Assembly: GCF_000564855.1 (NCBI RefSeq)
Contig: NZ_AYXG01000109.1
Coordinates: 23,558-87,557, forward strand
Length of the DNA stretch: 64,000 nt
Source of the DNA: Actinokineospora spheciospongiae
GTDB lineage: Bacteria > Actinomycetota > Actinomycetes > Mycobacteriales > Pseudonocardiaceae
Direction of reading: 5' to 3'
The position numbers were made by a program, and so were the translations under genes. Shown in pieces: positions 24,918-34,405 of the stretch (positions are counted from its first letter, which is position 1; every line of letters begins with the position of its first letter). A model generated the notes under the pieces. It was not told the origin of the DNA, ran no database searches, and was given only the letters and a program-made list of their open reading frames with translations.

Positions 24918-26282
24918 TCAGAGGAGTTCTTTCTCCAGGGTGGCCAGGCTGTCCTCGAGGAACGTCAGCAGGCGTTGCAGGCGGGGGACGCTGCGCCTGC
25001 ACCCGGTGAGGCCGAACTCCAGGCTGCCCGCGTAGCTCGTCACCGTGATGTTGAGGGCTTGGCCCTCGTACGGGACCGAGACGGGGTAGACGCCCTCCAT
25101 CCTGGCGCCGTTCCAGTACAGCGGGGCGGACGGGCCGGGCACGTTGGAGATCAGCAGGTTGAACGCCGGTGGGGTGATCCGGACCGCGCCGGGGACCAGG
25201 GACAGGGCCAGCGGGGCGAACGGGATGGCGCTCAGGGCCGTGATCTGCAGCGGGGACATCCCCCGGTAGAAGGCCTTGCCCCGGCGCATGGACTCCGCGA
25301 TGGCGGTGAGGCGGGCGGCCGGGTCGTCGAGGTCGGTGGCCAGGGTGCAGAGGATGAGGCCGACGGCGTTGCCGCCCACGGCCGCGCCCTCGCGCAGGGA
25401 GATGGGGACGGCGGCGACCAGGGGTTTGTCGGGCAGGGCGCCGAGTTCCAGCAGGTACTCGCGCAGCGCGCCCGCGCACATCGCCAGCACCACGTCGTTC
25501 ACCGTGGCGCCCGCGGCGGCGCCGACCGCGCGGATGCGGGCGAGGGGCCAGCCCTGGGCGGCGAAGCGGCGGGCGCCGGTGATCGGCACGTTGAACACCG
25601 TCTTGGGCGTCTCGTGCGGCAAGGTCGCCGACTGCTCGCGGAACGCCTGGTTGACGTACTTCACCACCGCCGGGCCGAGGCCGACGACGTCGCGGACGGC
25701 GCTCGCGGCCGAGGCGAGGCGCGCGAACGGGGCCGGGGCGGTCCGCTTCGGCGGCTCGACCGCACTCCGGCGCGGGGACCACGGTGGGCGGACGCCGGTG
25801 TCCGCCGGGTCGGTGGACAGCGAGCGTTCCAGCAGGCGCAGGGCGGAGACGCCGTCGAGGAGGGCGTGGTGGGCCTTGGTGTAGACCGCGTACCGGTTGT
25901 CCTCCAAGCCCTCGATCAGGTGGCACTCCCACAGCGGGCGGTGGCGGTCGAGCAGGGAGCCGTGCAGCCGGGACACCAGTTCCAGCAGCTCGCGCACCCG
26001 GCCCGGGGTGGGCAGCGCCGACAGCCGGACGTGGTACTCCAGGTCGAGGTGGTGGTCGTCGGACCACACCCACTGGCCGGGGGTGCCCATCGGGCCGCGG
26101 GGCCTGCGCCGGAACAGCGGGCTGATGTCGGTGTGGGTGAGCAGTTCCCGGTGCAGCTCGCCGACGTGGTCGGGGCCCGCGCCGTCCGGGAGCCGGAACA
26201 CCTGCAGGCCGCCCACGTGCAGTGGGTGCTCCCGCGTCTCGCCGAGCAGGAACACCGAATCCGTCACCGGCATCACGGGCAT
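24918..26282 (-). CDS. WS/DGAT wax ester synthase / diacylglycerol acyltransferase
   Basis: A 454-residue acyl-CoA-dependent acyltransferase that makes triacylglycerol or wax esters at the membrane or lipid-droplet surface. The catalytic motif HHALLDG lies at residues 138-144, and the C-terminal region contains NLLISNVPGPSAPLYWNGARM, typical of the family. It starts PVTDSVFLLGETREHPLHVGGL, the usual N-terminus. GGAGG precedes the ATG at 26282. The stop is 3 bp from the convergent stop of the orphan gene. It is a single gene, shared with mycobacteria and other lipid-storing actinobacteria. Confidence 0.93.
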   Translation of the reverse strand: MPVMPVTDSVFLLGETREHPLHVGGLQVFRLPDGAGPDHVGELHRELLTHTDISPLFRRRPRGPMGTPGQWVWSDDHHLDLEYHVRLSALPTPGRVRELLELVSRLHGSLLDRHRPLWECHLIEGLEDNRYAVYTKAHHALLDGVSALRLLERSLSTDPADTGVRPPWSPRRSAVEPPKRTAPAPFARLASAASAVRDVVGLGPAVVKYVNQAFREQSATLPHETPKTVFNVPITGARRFAAQGWPLARIRAVGAAAGATVNDVVLAMCAGALREYLLELGALPDKPLVAAVPISLREGAAVGGNAVGLILCTLATDLDDPAARLTAIAESMRRGKAFYRGMSPLQITALSAIPFAPLALSLVPGAVRITPPAFNLLISNVPGPSAPLYWNGARMEGVYPVSVPYEGQALNITVTSYAGSLEFGLTGCRRSVPRLQRLLTFLEDSLATLEKELL

Positions 26283-26377
26283 GGCGGTCCTCCTCGACCC
26301 CGGGCAGTGGACCCGGACCCCCCACGCTGCCACCCGATCGGGGTTGCCGCAATCACAGTCCGGGGTGGACCGGCCGG

Positions 26378-27874
<1,497 letters not shown>

Positions 27875-28019
27875 CTGACCCTGTTCGATGACCAGGTACT
27901 CCTCGCGTGTGTGGTTGCAGGCCCCGACCTGAGTACCCGAGACTAGCGAACCGCACCGCGGCGGCGGCCATTCGTCCGCCCGCGAACCGGCGGGTGCCGG
28001 GCCGCATGAGACCCCCGTC

Positions 28020-28208
28020 TCACGCGACCCGGTCGTCCTGCGGCCCGGATGCCTTGACCACGCCCAGGAATCGCCGCCAGCCGCCGACGAGGGGAACCCG
28101 CAGGACTGTGCGCGGTTCCACTCCCCGAACCGCCACCGAGTCCGCCGCGATGCTCACCTCGACACAACTGCCGTTGGAGCAGTGACTGCTCCGCCTGAAC
28201 CGTTCCAC
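28020..28208 (-). CDS. DUF397 domain protein
   Basis: A 62-residue protein with the DUF397 signature RFRRSSHCSNGSCVEVSI. GTG 28208 is chosen because AGAGGGG lies seven bases upstream; GTG 28232 would add eight residues. DUF397 proteins usually accompany HTH/DUF5753 regulators such as the one at 28551, and may be their small partners. It is separated from the second DUF397 gene by 133 bp. Confidence 0.85.
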   Translation of the reverse strand: MERFRRSSHCSNGSCVEVSIAADSVAVRGVEPRTVLRVPLVGGWRRFLGVVKASGPQDDRVA

Positions 28209-28341
28209 TCCGCCACCCCTCTCCGGAGCCACATCGCGGAGGAATCCCCGTGTCCGGCAGTCAGCGATGTGACAGGACTTTCACCTTCAGGTTAGCGGTC
28301 GATAACAGGTGATCACCAGGGACGAAAAGCGGACAGCGGGC

Positions 28342-28542
28342 TCAGCCCGCCGGACAGCCCACCGCGTCCCCCTTGATCGCGGCGTTGAACCGGGTCCACG
28401 CCCGCGCGGGGAGCACGTGGGCGGGGGCGGCGGGGTTCTTCGAGTCGCGCAGCGCGACCCTGCCGTCGGCGAGCATGGCGACCTGGACGCAGTTGCCATT
28501 CGAGCAGAAGCTGCTCCGCCGGAATTCGGCATCGATTGTCAC
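28342..28542 (-). CDS. DUF397 domain protein, partner of the HTH regulator
   Basis: A 66-residue protein that begins MTIDAEFRRSSFCSNGNCVQ and contains ALRDSKNP, a classic DUF397 pattern. It lies 8 bp downstream of the HTH/DUF5753 regulator gene and is almost certainly co-transcribed with it. In streptomycetes such pairs (for example BldB-like/WhiJ-type sets) influence development. The direct function of DUF397 is unknown. Confidence 0.92.
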   Translation of the reverse strand: MTIDAEFRRSSFCSNGNCVQVAMLADGRVALRDSKNPAAPAHVLPARAWTRFNAAIKGDAVGCPAG

Positions 28543-28550
28543 GGGTTGTC

Positions 28551-29411
28551 CTACTGGTTGTTGGCCATGATTTTCTTTATCAGGGCGTCGGTGTCATCCT
28601 CGCTGAGGCTTTTCCCGGCGAGGGCCTGGAAGAACAAGGTGTACCGCTCGATGTCGGATTCCACCTCCAACCAGCGGTCACCTCCCGGCAGTTCGATGTG
28701 GACGGCGTTGCGGTCGTAGTCGCTGTCGAAGGTGAAGATGACGAACGAGCACTGGGCGCCCATGTCGGGCTGGGCGGAGAAGGGGAAGACCCGCAGCCGC
28801 CTGCCGGTGGTCTCGTTCACCGCCAACAGGGATTCGAGCTGGTCGCGCATGACGCCCGCGTCGCCGACCCGGCGGTGCAGGGTCGCCTCGTCCAGGATGA
28901 TGTCCAGCCGGGGCAGGTCGGTGCGGGCGCCGAACTCCTGCTGCCGCTTCATGCGCAGGCCCACGCGGTCCTCGACGATGCTCTCCCGCTCGTGCGGGGC
29001 GATCGACCGCAGCAGCGCGCGGGCGTACCGCTCGGTCTGCAGGAGCCCGTAGATGTAGGAGATGCTGAAGTCGCGTTGCAGCGAGGCCTCGGACTCCAGT
29101 GAGATGTACTGGTCGAGGTTGCTCGTCAGCGCGTCGTTGAGGTCCTGCCACCAGGCCTGGCGGCGGCCGTCCCCGGCCAGGCGCAGCAGGCGGTCCTGGG
29201 CCCGCTGGTCGGTGAGGCCGTAGAGGCCGAGCAGGTCGCGGATGTCGCGCGTCTTGGGGATGCCCTGGCCGGTCTCCAGGCGCGAGACCTTGCTGGTGCT
29301 GCACTCGAGGTGGGCGGCGGCGTGCTCGAGGTGCAGGCCCGCGGCCTCGCGGAGCCTGCGGAGTTCGGCGCCCAGGCGGCGTCGGGGGATGAGCGGGCCC
29401 TGGCTGGGCAT
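28551..29411 (-). CDS. XRE-family HTH regulator with DUF5753 (WhiJ-like)
   Basis: A 286-residue regulator. The N-terminal HTH (LGAELRRLREAAGLHLEHAA, then CSTSKVSRLETGQ) spans about residues 12-70. The rest is the DUF5753 domain, with YISLESEASLQRDFSISYIYGLLQTERYARAL and RLRVFPFSAQPDMGAQCSFVIF. This is the WhiJ-type family, which pairs with small DUF397 proteins. GGAGGGGAC lies immediately before ATG 29411. The long upstream spacer holds two copies of GTGCAATTGCATG, possible binding sites. Confidence 0.93.
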   Translation of the reverse strand: MPSQGPLIPRRRLGAELRRLREAAGLHLEHAAAHLECSTSKVSRLETGQGIPKTRDIRDLLGLYGLTDQRAQDRLLRLAGDGRRQAWWQDLNDALTSNLDQYISLESEASLQRDFSISYIYGLLQTERYARALLRSIAPHERESIVEDRVGLRMKRQQEFGARTDLPRLDIILDEATLHRRVGDAGVMRDQLESLLAVNETTGRRLRVFPFSAQPDMGAQCSFVIFTFDSDYDRNAVHIELPGGDRWLEVESDIERYTLFFQALAGKSLSEDDTDALIKKIMANNQ

Positions 29412-29886
29412 GTCCCCTCCTACTCGGCGGCGTGACCCCGGACGGTGTCGATCTTGCTGCCTCGGCTGTCGTGGCGGCTCTCCGGACGGCTCAACGCGTC
29501 GCGAAGTGGCCGACCCGGGCGGAGTCGCCGCGCAGCGTGGTGCAATTGCATGGCGAGAGCCCGTCGAGGTTAACACCGGCGTCCCGGGTCGGCGCCAGTG
29601 GGAGCGCGGCGCGCGCCGCGCCGCCCAACTTGTTGCCGGGCTTGAAATCCAGTGTTCACCAGGGAGCTTTTCGGCGGGATCACACCTTCGGATGGTTCGT
29701 GCGATCGTTGGGCCATTCGGCTGACACCCGGGGTCCTGATGCTGCTCCGAACGGGTGGTGCCACCTTGTGCAATTGCATGAGGAACTTGTTTTAGGCACT
29801 TCTGTCACGCAATCTGAGTACCGGTGGCGTACGCCACACGGGAGGCGGCCTCGGGAGCCGCCCCCGGCCAGGGAATGAGGTGCTCG
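29412..29886. promoter_or_regulatory. Long divergent spacer with a repeated 13-bp palindromic element
   Basis: The 475 bp between the HTH regulator and the OmpA-like lipoprotein gene holds no convincing gene. GTGCAATTGCATG occurs exactly at 29540-29552 and again at 29768-29780; its core TGCAATTGCA is a perfect 10-bp palindrome. Such AT-centred sites stand out in this G+C-rich DNA. They may be operators for the adjacent regulator or define two promoters. The second lies 107 bp before the lipoprotein start. Confidence 0.55.
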
Positions 29887-31053
29887 ATGAGGGAGAACCA
29901 GCAGGTCACAGCTCTTCTGACAGCAACGGTGCTGTTCGGCGCACTCGTCGTGGGGTGCGCCCGGGAGGCGGCGGGGGACGACGACGTCCTCGTGCTCGCC
30001 ATGACGGCGGGGGCCAACGAGCCCGCGCCCGCGCTGACCGCGCGGGCGCGGCAGGAGATCACCGCCGCGCTGCGGGGCGACCACGCGAGCCTGCGGGTCG
30101 TGGTGGCCGGGGACCAGCGGCCCAGGGTGGTCGAGGAAGGGCAGTTGCGGCTGCGGCGCGGGGCGCAGGTCGAGCACGACGGCGCGCGGCGCGCGGCGCT
30201 CACCCGGCAGGAGGTGGAGCGGGTGGGCGCGCTCCTGGCCGGGACCGGGAGCGGCGCCGCCCGGTCGGACCCGCTCGCCCTGCTCGACCACATCGGGCGC
30301 ACCCCGGGCCGGGTCACCGGGGTGCTGCTCAGCTCCGGCCTGCAGACCACCGGGCCGCTGGCCACCGCGGTCCTCGGCTGGGACCGGGTCGGGGCGGGGG
30401 CGACCGTGGAACGCGCCCGGTCGCTCGGGCTCGTCCCGGACCTGACCGGGAAGCGGGTCGTGTTCAGCGGGATCGGGGACACCGAGGCACCGCAGCGGCC
30501 GCTGCCGCCGCAACTGCGCAACCGGCTGGTGGACTTCTGGACGGGGCTCTGCCGCGCGGGCGGCGCGGCGGAGTGCGCGGTGGACCCCGACCCGGTGACC
30601 GGCGGGCGGCCGGTCTCGACCACACCGGTGCCCACGGTCCCGGTCCCCGAACCGCCGGTCATCTCGGAGCCGGTCCCGCAGGCCAGGCCGATCGCGCTGC
30701 CCAGCGACGTGCTGTTCGGACCCGACTCCGCCGTGCTGCTGGAATCGGCCGGGCCGGTGCTGCGGCAGCTCGCCGGGAACCTCCCGCCGGGGGCGGGCAT
30801 CACCCTGACCGGGCACACCGCCTCCGTCGGACCCGCCGACACCGCCCGGCGGCTGAGCCTGGCCAGGGCCACCGCGGTCCGCGACGCCCTGGTGGCGCTG
30901 GGGGTGCCGGGGTCGGCGGTGACCGTCCTCGGGGTGGGGTTCGACGAGCCCCTTGCCGTCGACGTGGGACCCGACGGCGCCCTGGACCCCGTGGCGGCGC
31001 AGCGCAACCGCGCCGTCGTGGTCGAGGTGACCGCGGGGGGTGGGCGGTCGTGA
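29887..31053 (+). CDS. Lipoprotein with C-terminal OmpA-like domain
   Basis: A 388-residue exported protein. The N-terminal signal ends in a lipobox, LVVGC, so it should be anchored on the outer face of the membrane through a diacylglyceryl Cys near residue 21. The middle region resembles a von Willebrand-like/unknown alpha/beta domain (VLLSSGLQTTGPL). After a Pro/Val-rich linker (PVPTVPVPEPPVISEPVP), an OmpA-like peptidoglycan-binding domain follows: LPSDVLFGPDSAVL, ITLTGHTASVG, RRLSLARATAVRDALVALGV and QRNRAVVVEV. It probably tethers the membrane to the wall. The downstream membrane gene overlaps its stop (GTGA), so the two form a unit. Confidence 0.88.
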   Translation: MRENQQVTALLTATVLFGALVVGCAREAAGDDDVLVLAMTAGANEPAPALTARARQEITAALRGDHASLRVVVAGDQRPRVVEEGQLRLRRGAQVEHDGARRAALTRQEVERVGALLAGTGSGAARSDPLALLDHIGRTPGRVTGVLLSSGLQTTGPLATAVLGWDRVGAGATVERARSLGLVPDLTGKRVVFSGIGDTEAPQRPLPPQLRNRLVDFWTGLCRAGGAAECAVDPDPVTGGRPVSTTPVPTVPVPEPPVISEPVPQARPIALPSDVLFGPDSAVLLESAGPVLRQLAGNLPPGAGITLTGHTASVGPADTARRLSLARATAVRDALVALGVPGSAVTVLGVGFDEPLAVDVGPDGALDPVAAQRNRAVVVEVTAGGGRS

Positions 31054-32294
31054 GGCGGCACCTGAGCACCGCGGAGTGGCTGCGGCACCCGTGGCGGTCC
31101 TCGACCGCGACCTCCCTCGCCCGGCGGGGTGGCGGGGGCGGTCCGGCCGAGGCGGCGCACGGGTCGCTGGCCGAGTCGGCGGCGAACCGGGTGTTCGGTC
31201 GGCGCGGGCGCCGGGTCCTGCGGTGGAGCGGCAGGGCGCAGCGGGCGGCGCTGGCGGCGGAGCTGCGCTGCGCGGACGTCGTCGCGGCCGAGGACCGGGA
31301 CCGGGTCGTCGGGGGGAAGCGGGCCACGGCCTGGTCGGGGTGGTCGACCACCGCCCGGGCGGCGCGCGGCGAGCTGGCCGCGGCCAGGGCCGCGATCCGC
31401 GCCGACCGGGAGCGGGGCATGGCCGTCCACGACCACGCCCGCGGCCGGGCGGCGACGGTGCTGGCACACCTGCTGCTGCTGGTCGACGCGGTGGCGCTGC
31501 TGGTGGTGTTCGGCCTGCTGCTCAACCTCGACTGGACCGACCCCGGCGTCCCGGAGCTTGTGACGGCCTGCGCGTTCGCCCTGTTCGGGGCCGGGGTGCA
31601 GGCGAAGCTGGCGGTCGCCGTCGGGGAGCGGGTCTGGGCCTGGCGGGTGGCCAGCGCCCGCCCCGACACCGAGCACGACCCGGCGGAGGAGTTCCCGCCG
31701 CGCGGCCCGGTGCTGGTGCTGCTGTGCCTGCTGCTGGGGTCGATCAGCGCGGGAGCGGCGGCGTCGGTCTTCCTGCGGATCAGGTACGAGGGGCAGTCGG
31801 TCGACCAGGTGGGGGTGGCGTCGGTGGTGGGGCTGGTGCTCGCGGGCTGCGCGGTCGCGGCGCCGTGGGTGCTGGTGCTCCAGCACGCCTTCGACGGGTC
31901 GCCGACGACCCGGCTGGTGGCCGGGCTCACCGCCGTGGTGCACCGGGCGGACGTCGAGCGGGCCCGCGGCCTGCGCCGGGCCGACCGGGCCATCGCCGAC
32001 GCGCGGTCGATCGACGCCAGGATGCGGCGCGAGCGGGCGCGGATCGACCTGCGCGTCGAACGGCACCTGCTGCGCGCGCGGCGCACCGTCCTGCTGGCCC
32101 GCTCCTGCGCGGGGAACGACCAGGTGGTGGGGAAGCAGGCACCGCCAGCGTGCCCGATGCTCGACACCGCGCTGGAGCAGTCGGCGGGAGCGCTGGTCCA
32201 GGCGCAGGCGATCCGGGAGGCGGTGGTGGGCACCGGCGGCCCCGCCGACGAGCGCTTCGGCCGGGAGGAGGCGCTGGTCCGCCGCGAGTGGTGA
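31050..32294 (+). CDS. Four-helix membrane protein coupled to the OmpA-like lipoprotein
   Basis: A 414-residue integral membrane protein starting at GTG 31050, overlapping the upstream stop. A basic cytoplasmic N-terminal 135 residues precedes two hydrophobic helices (LLLLVDAVALLVVFGLLL; LVTACAFALFGAGVQ). Two more follow after an acidic loop (VLVLLCLLLGSISAGAAASVF; VVGLVLAGCAVAAPWVLVL). The C-terminal 130 residues are Arg/Ala-rich and probably helical and cytoplasmic. I do not recognise the family. Its tight coupling suggests a complex with the lipoprotein. Confidence 0.83.
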   Translation: MRRHLSTAEWLRHPWRSSTATSLARRGGGGGPAEAAHGSLAESAANRVFGRRGRRVLRWSGRAQRAALAAELRCADVVAAEDRDRVVGGKRATAWSGWSTTARAARGELAAARAAIRADRERGMAVHDHARGRAATVLAHLLLLVDAVALLVVFGLLLNLDWTDPGVPELVTACAFALFGAGVQAKLAVAVGERVWAWRVASARPDTEHDPAEEFPPRGPVLVLLCLLLGSISAGAAASVFLRIRYEGQSVDQVGVASVVGLVLAGCAVAAPWVLVLQHAFDGSPTTRLVAGLTAVVHRADVERARGLRRADRAIADARSIDARMRRERARIDLRVERHLLRARRTVLLARSCAGNDQVVGKQAPPACPMLDTALEQSAGALVQAQAIREAVVGTGGPADERFGREEALVRREW

Positions 32295-32432
32295 CGCGGG
32301 CGGGGTCGCACCCTTCGTCGGTGCGACCCCCGCCCAGGGGTATCGCGCGACCGTGCGTGAGCGGGATGATGCGGTGCGAGCACGGACGGTGCGCCCCCGC
32401 GGCGCGCGGTGAGACAACGAGGAGGTTCCGCG

Positions 32433-33476
32433 GTGGCCGCACTCACGACGCACCTGCTGACGGTGGCGGAGGTGATCGCCGAGACGCCCGACGCCCGCTC
32501 GATCGTCTTCGACGCGCAGCTCGACTACCGGCCCGGCCAGTTCCTGACGCTGCGGGTGCCCAGCGACGAGTGCGGCTCGGTGGCCCGCTGCTACTCGCTG
32601 TCGAGTTCCCCGCACACCGGCGACCGCCCGCAGGTCACCGTCAAGCGCACCGCCGACGGCTACGCCTCCAACTGGGTCTGCGACAACGTCGCCCCCGGTG
32701 ACACGATCGAGGTGCTGGCACCCTCGGGCGTGTTCGGCCCCAAGCACTACGACCACGACCTGCTGCTGTTCGCGGGCGGCTCCGGCATCACCCCGATCAT
32801 GTCGATCATCAAGTCCGCGCTGGACCAGGGCCACCGCGAGGTCGCCCTGGTCTACGCCAACCGCGACCCCCGGTCGGTGATCTTCGCCGACCGGCTGGCC
32901 GAGCTGGCCGCGGCGCACCCGGGCAGGCTCACCGTGGCGCACTGGCTGGAGTCCGAGCGCGGCATCCCGGCCCTGGCCGACCTGGTCGACCTGGCCCGCC
33001 CGCACGCCGACCACGACGTCTACACCTGCGGCCCGCAGCCGTTCATGACCGCGGTGACCGAGGCGCTGACCGAGCTGGGGGTGCCGCGCGAGCGCAGGCA
33101 CATGGAGCGGTTCGTGTCCCTGGCGGCCAACCCGTTCGAGCGGCTGGAGCAGGCCGCGGCCAAGGCGGCGGCGAAGGCGGCGGCCGAGGCGAAGCCGCTG
33201 GAGACCGCCGTGGTGACCGTGCAGCTCGACGGTGCCACGCACACCGTGGACTGGCCGGTGGGCGACGTCCTGCTCGACGTCCTGCTGGACGCGGGGATCG
33301 AAGCCCCCTACTCCTGCCAGGCCGCCTCCTGCGGGAGCTGCGTCTACAAGCTCGTCTCCGGCGACGTGCGGATGGACGCCGACGACCCGCTGTCGGAGGA
33401 GGAGAAGGCCGACGGCCACCGGCTCGCCTGCCAGTCGCACCCGCTGACCGAGAAGGTCGAGATCGCCTACGAGTGA
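32433..33476 (+). CDS. KshB/PaaE-like ferredoxin reductase (FAD, NAD, plant-type 2Fe-2S)
   Basis: A 347-residue electron-transfer protein with three modules: FAD domain (YRPGQFLTLRVP, RCYSLSSSP), NAD domain (LLFAGGSGITPIMSI, YTCGPQPFM) and a C-terminal plant-type 2Fe-2S domain (YSCQAASCGSCVYK then LACQ). The HMERFVSLA junction is typical of the reductase of 3-ketosteroid 9-alpha-hydroxylase (KshB) and related phenylacetyl-CoA oxygenase reductases. It passes electrons from NADH to a Rieske oxygenase, but none is encoded in this window. GAGGAGG lies seven bases before GTG 32433. The next gene, a MaoC hydratase, is also known from steroid side-chain catabolism, supporting a steroid link (inference). 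Confidence 0.88.
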   Translation: MAALTTHLLTVAEVIAETPDARSIVFDAQLDYRPGQFLTLRVPSDECGSVARCYSLSSSPHTGDRPQVTVKRTADGYASNWVCDNVAPGDTIEVLAPSGVFGPKHYDHDLLLFAGGSGITPIMSIIKSALDQGHREVALVYANRDPRSVIFADRLAELAAAHPGRLTVAHWLESERGIPALADLVDLARPHADHDVYTCGPQPFMTAVTEALTELGVPRERRHMERFVSLAANPFERLEQAAAKAAAKAAAEAKPLETAVVTVQLDGATHTVDWPVGDVLLDVLLDAGIEAPYSCQAASCGSCVYKLVSGDVRMDADDPLSEEEKADGHRLACQSHPLTEKVEIAYE

Positions 33477-33487
33477 GGACCGCACCG

Positions 33488-34345
33488 ATGCCGATCGACC
33501 CCGGGGCGGCGCTCGGTGCCCGGCTGCCCGACGTCGACCACCGCTGGTCCCCGGTCGACGTGCAGCGCTACCACCTGGCCCTGGGCGCGGGCAGCGACCC
33601 GTTCGACCCGAGGGAGCTGCGCTACGCCCACGAGGACGGCCTGCGCGTGCTGCCCACCTACGGCGCCCTCGTGCCCAGCCTGGGCATGTTCGACCCGCCC
33701 GCGCTGACCCTGCCCGGGGTGCGCGCCGACCTGTCCCGGGTGCTGCACGGCGGCCAGACGGTGTCGGTGCGGCTGCCGCTGCCGACCGAGGGCGAGGTGC
33801 GCGTCGAGCGGTCGCTGACGCAGCTCTGGGACAAGGGTTCCAGCGCGGTGCTGGTGGTCGACTCGGTGGCGCACGCGCAGGCCGGTCCACTGTGGACGAG
33901 CAGATCGACGCTGGTCGTGCGCGGCCTGGGCGGCTTCGGCGGCGACCGCGGCCCGAAGGCCGAGCGGTGGACCCCACCGGGCCCACCGGACCTCACCGTC
34001 GACTCGGTGACCCTGCCGCAGCAGGCCCTGCTCTACCGGCTGTGCGGCGACCGCAACCCCCTGCACGCCGACCCCGCCTTCGCCAGGGCCGCGGGCTTCC
34101 CGGCCCCCATCCTGCACGGCCTGTGCACCTACGGGGTGGTCTGCAAGGCCCTCATCGGCGCGGTCCTCGACGGCGACCCGGACCCGGTCACCGACTTCGG
34201 CGCCCGCTTCACCGGCGTCGTCTACCCGGGCGAAACCCTGCGCACCCGAGCCTGGCTGTCGGAGTCGTCCCTGCGCGCCCGCACCACCGTCCCCGCCCGC
34301 GACGACGCCCCCGCCCTCGACGACGTGGAACTGAGCTGGGCCTAG
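33488..34345 (+). CDS. MaoC-like (R)-enoyl-CoA hydratase, double hot-dog
   Basis: A 285-residue hydratase with two hot-dog halves. The second half carries the hydratase motif YRLCGDRNPLHADPAFA (catalytic Asp and His) and GFPAPILHGLCTYG. This is the layout of eukaryotic-type hydratase 2 enzymes and of the mycobacterial Rv3538-type enzyme in cholesterol side-chain degradation. It hydrates trans-2-enoyl-CoA to (R)-3-hydroxyacyl-CoA. ATG 33488 follows GAGGA by nine bases and lies 11 bp after the reductase gene, so the two are in one operon. Confidence 0.9.
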   Translation: MPIDPGAALGARLPDVDHRWSPVDVQRYHLALGAGSDPFDPRELRYAHEDGLRVLPTYGALVPSLGMFDPPALTLPGVRADLSRVLHGGQTVSVRLPLPTEGEVRVERSLTQLWDKGSSAVLVVDSVAHAQAGPLWTSRSTLVVRGLGGFGGDRGPKAERWTPPGPPDLTVDSVTLPQQALLYRLCGDRNPLHADPAFARAAGFPAPILHGLCTYGVVCKALIGAVLDGDPDPVTDFGARFTGVVYPGETLRTRAWLSESSLRARTTVPARDDAPALDDVELSWA

Positions 34346-34405
34346 GGCTGTCTTCGACGCCACCCGACCACCCCCGAAACCGCCGACCCGGCTTAGCATC
34401 GGTTC

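Noticed and set aside
29432..29878. A 148-codon plus-strand frame in the long spacer
   Set aside because: No ribosome site, no domain and non-coding-like composition; it also covers the repeated palindromes.
29805..33986. A 1,393-codon minus-strand frame
   Set aside because: It is antisense to the lipoprotein, membrane protein and reductase genes, which carry clear motifs, and its translation is low-complexity.
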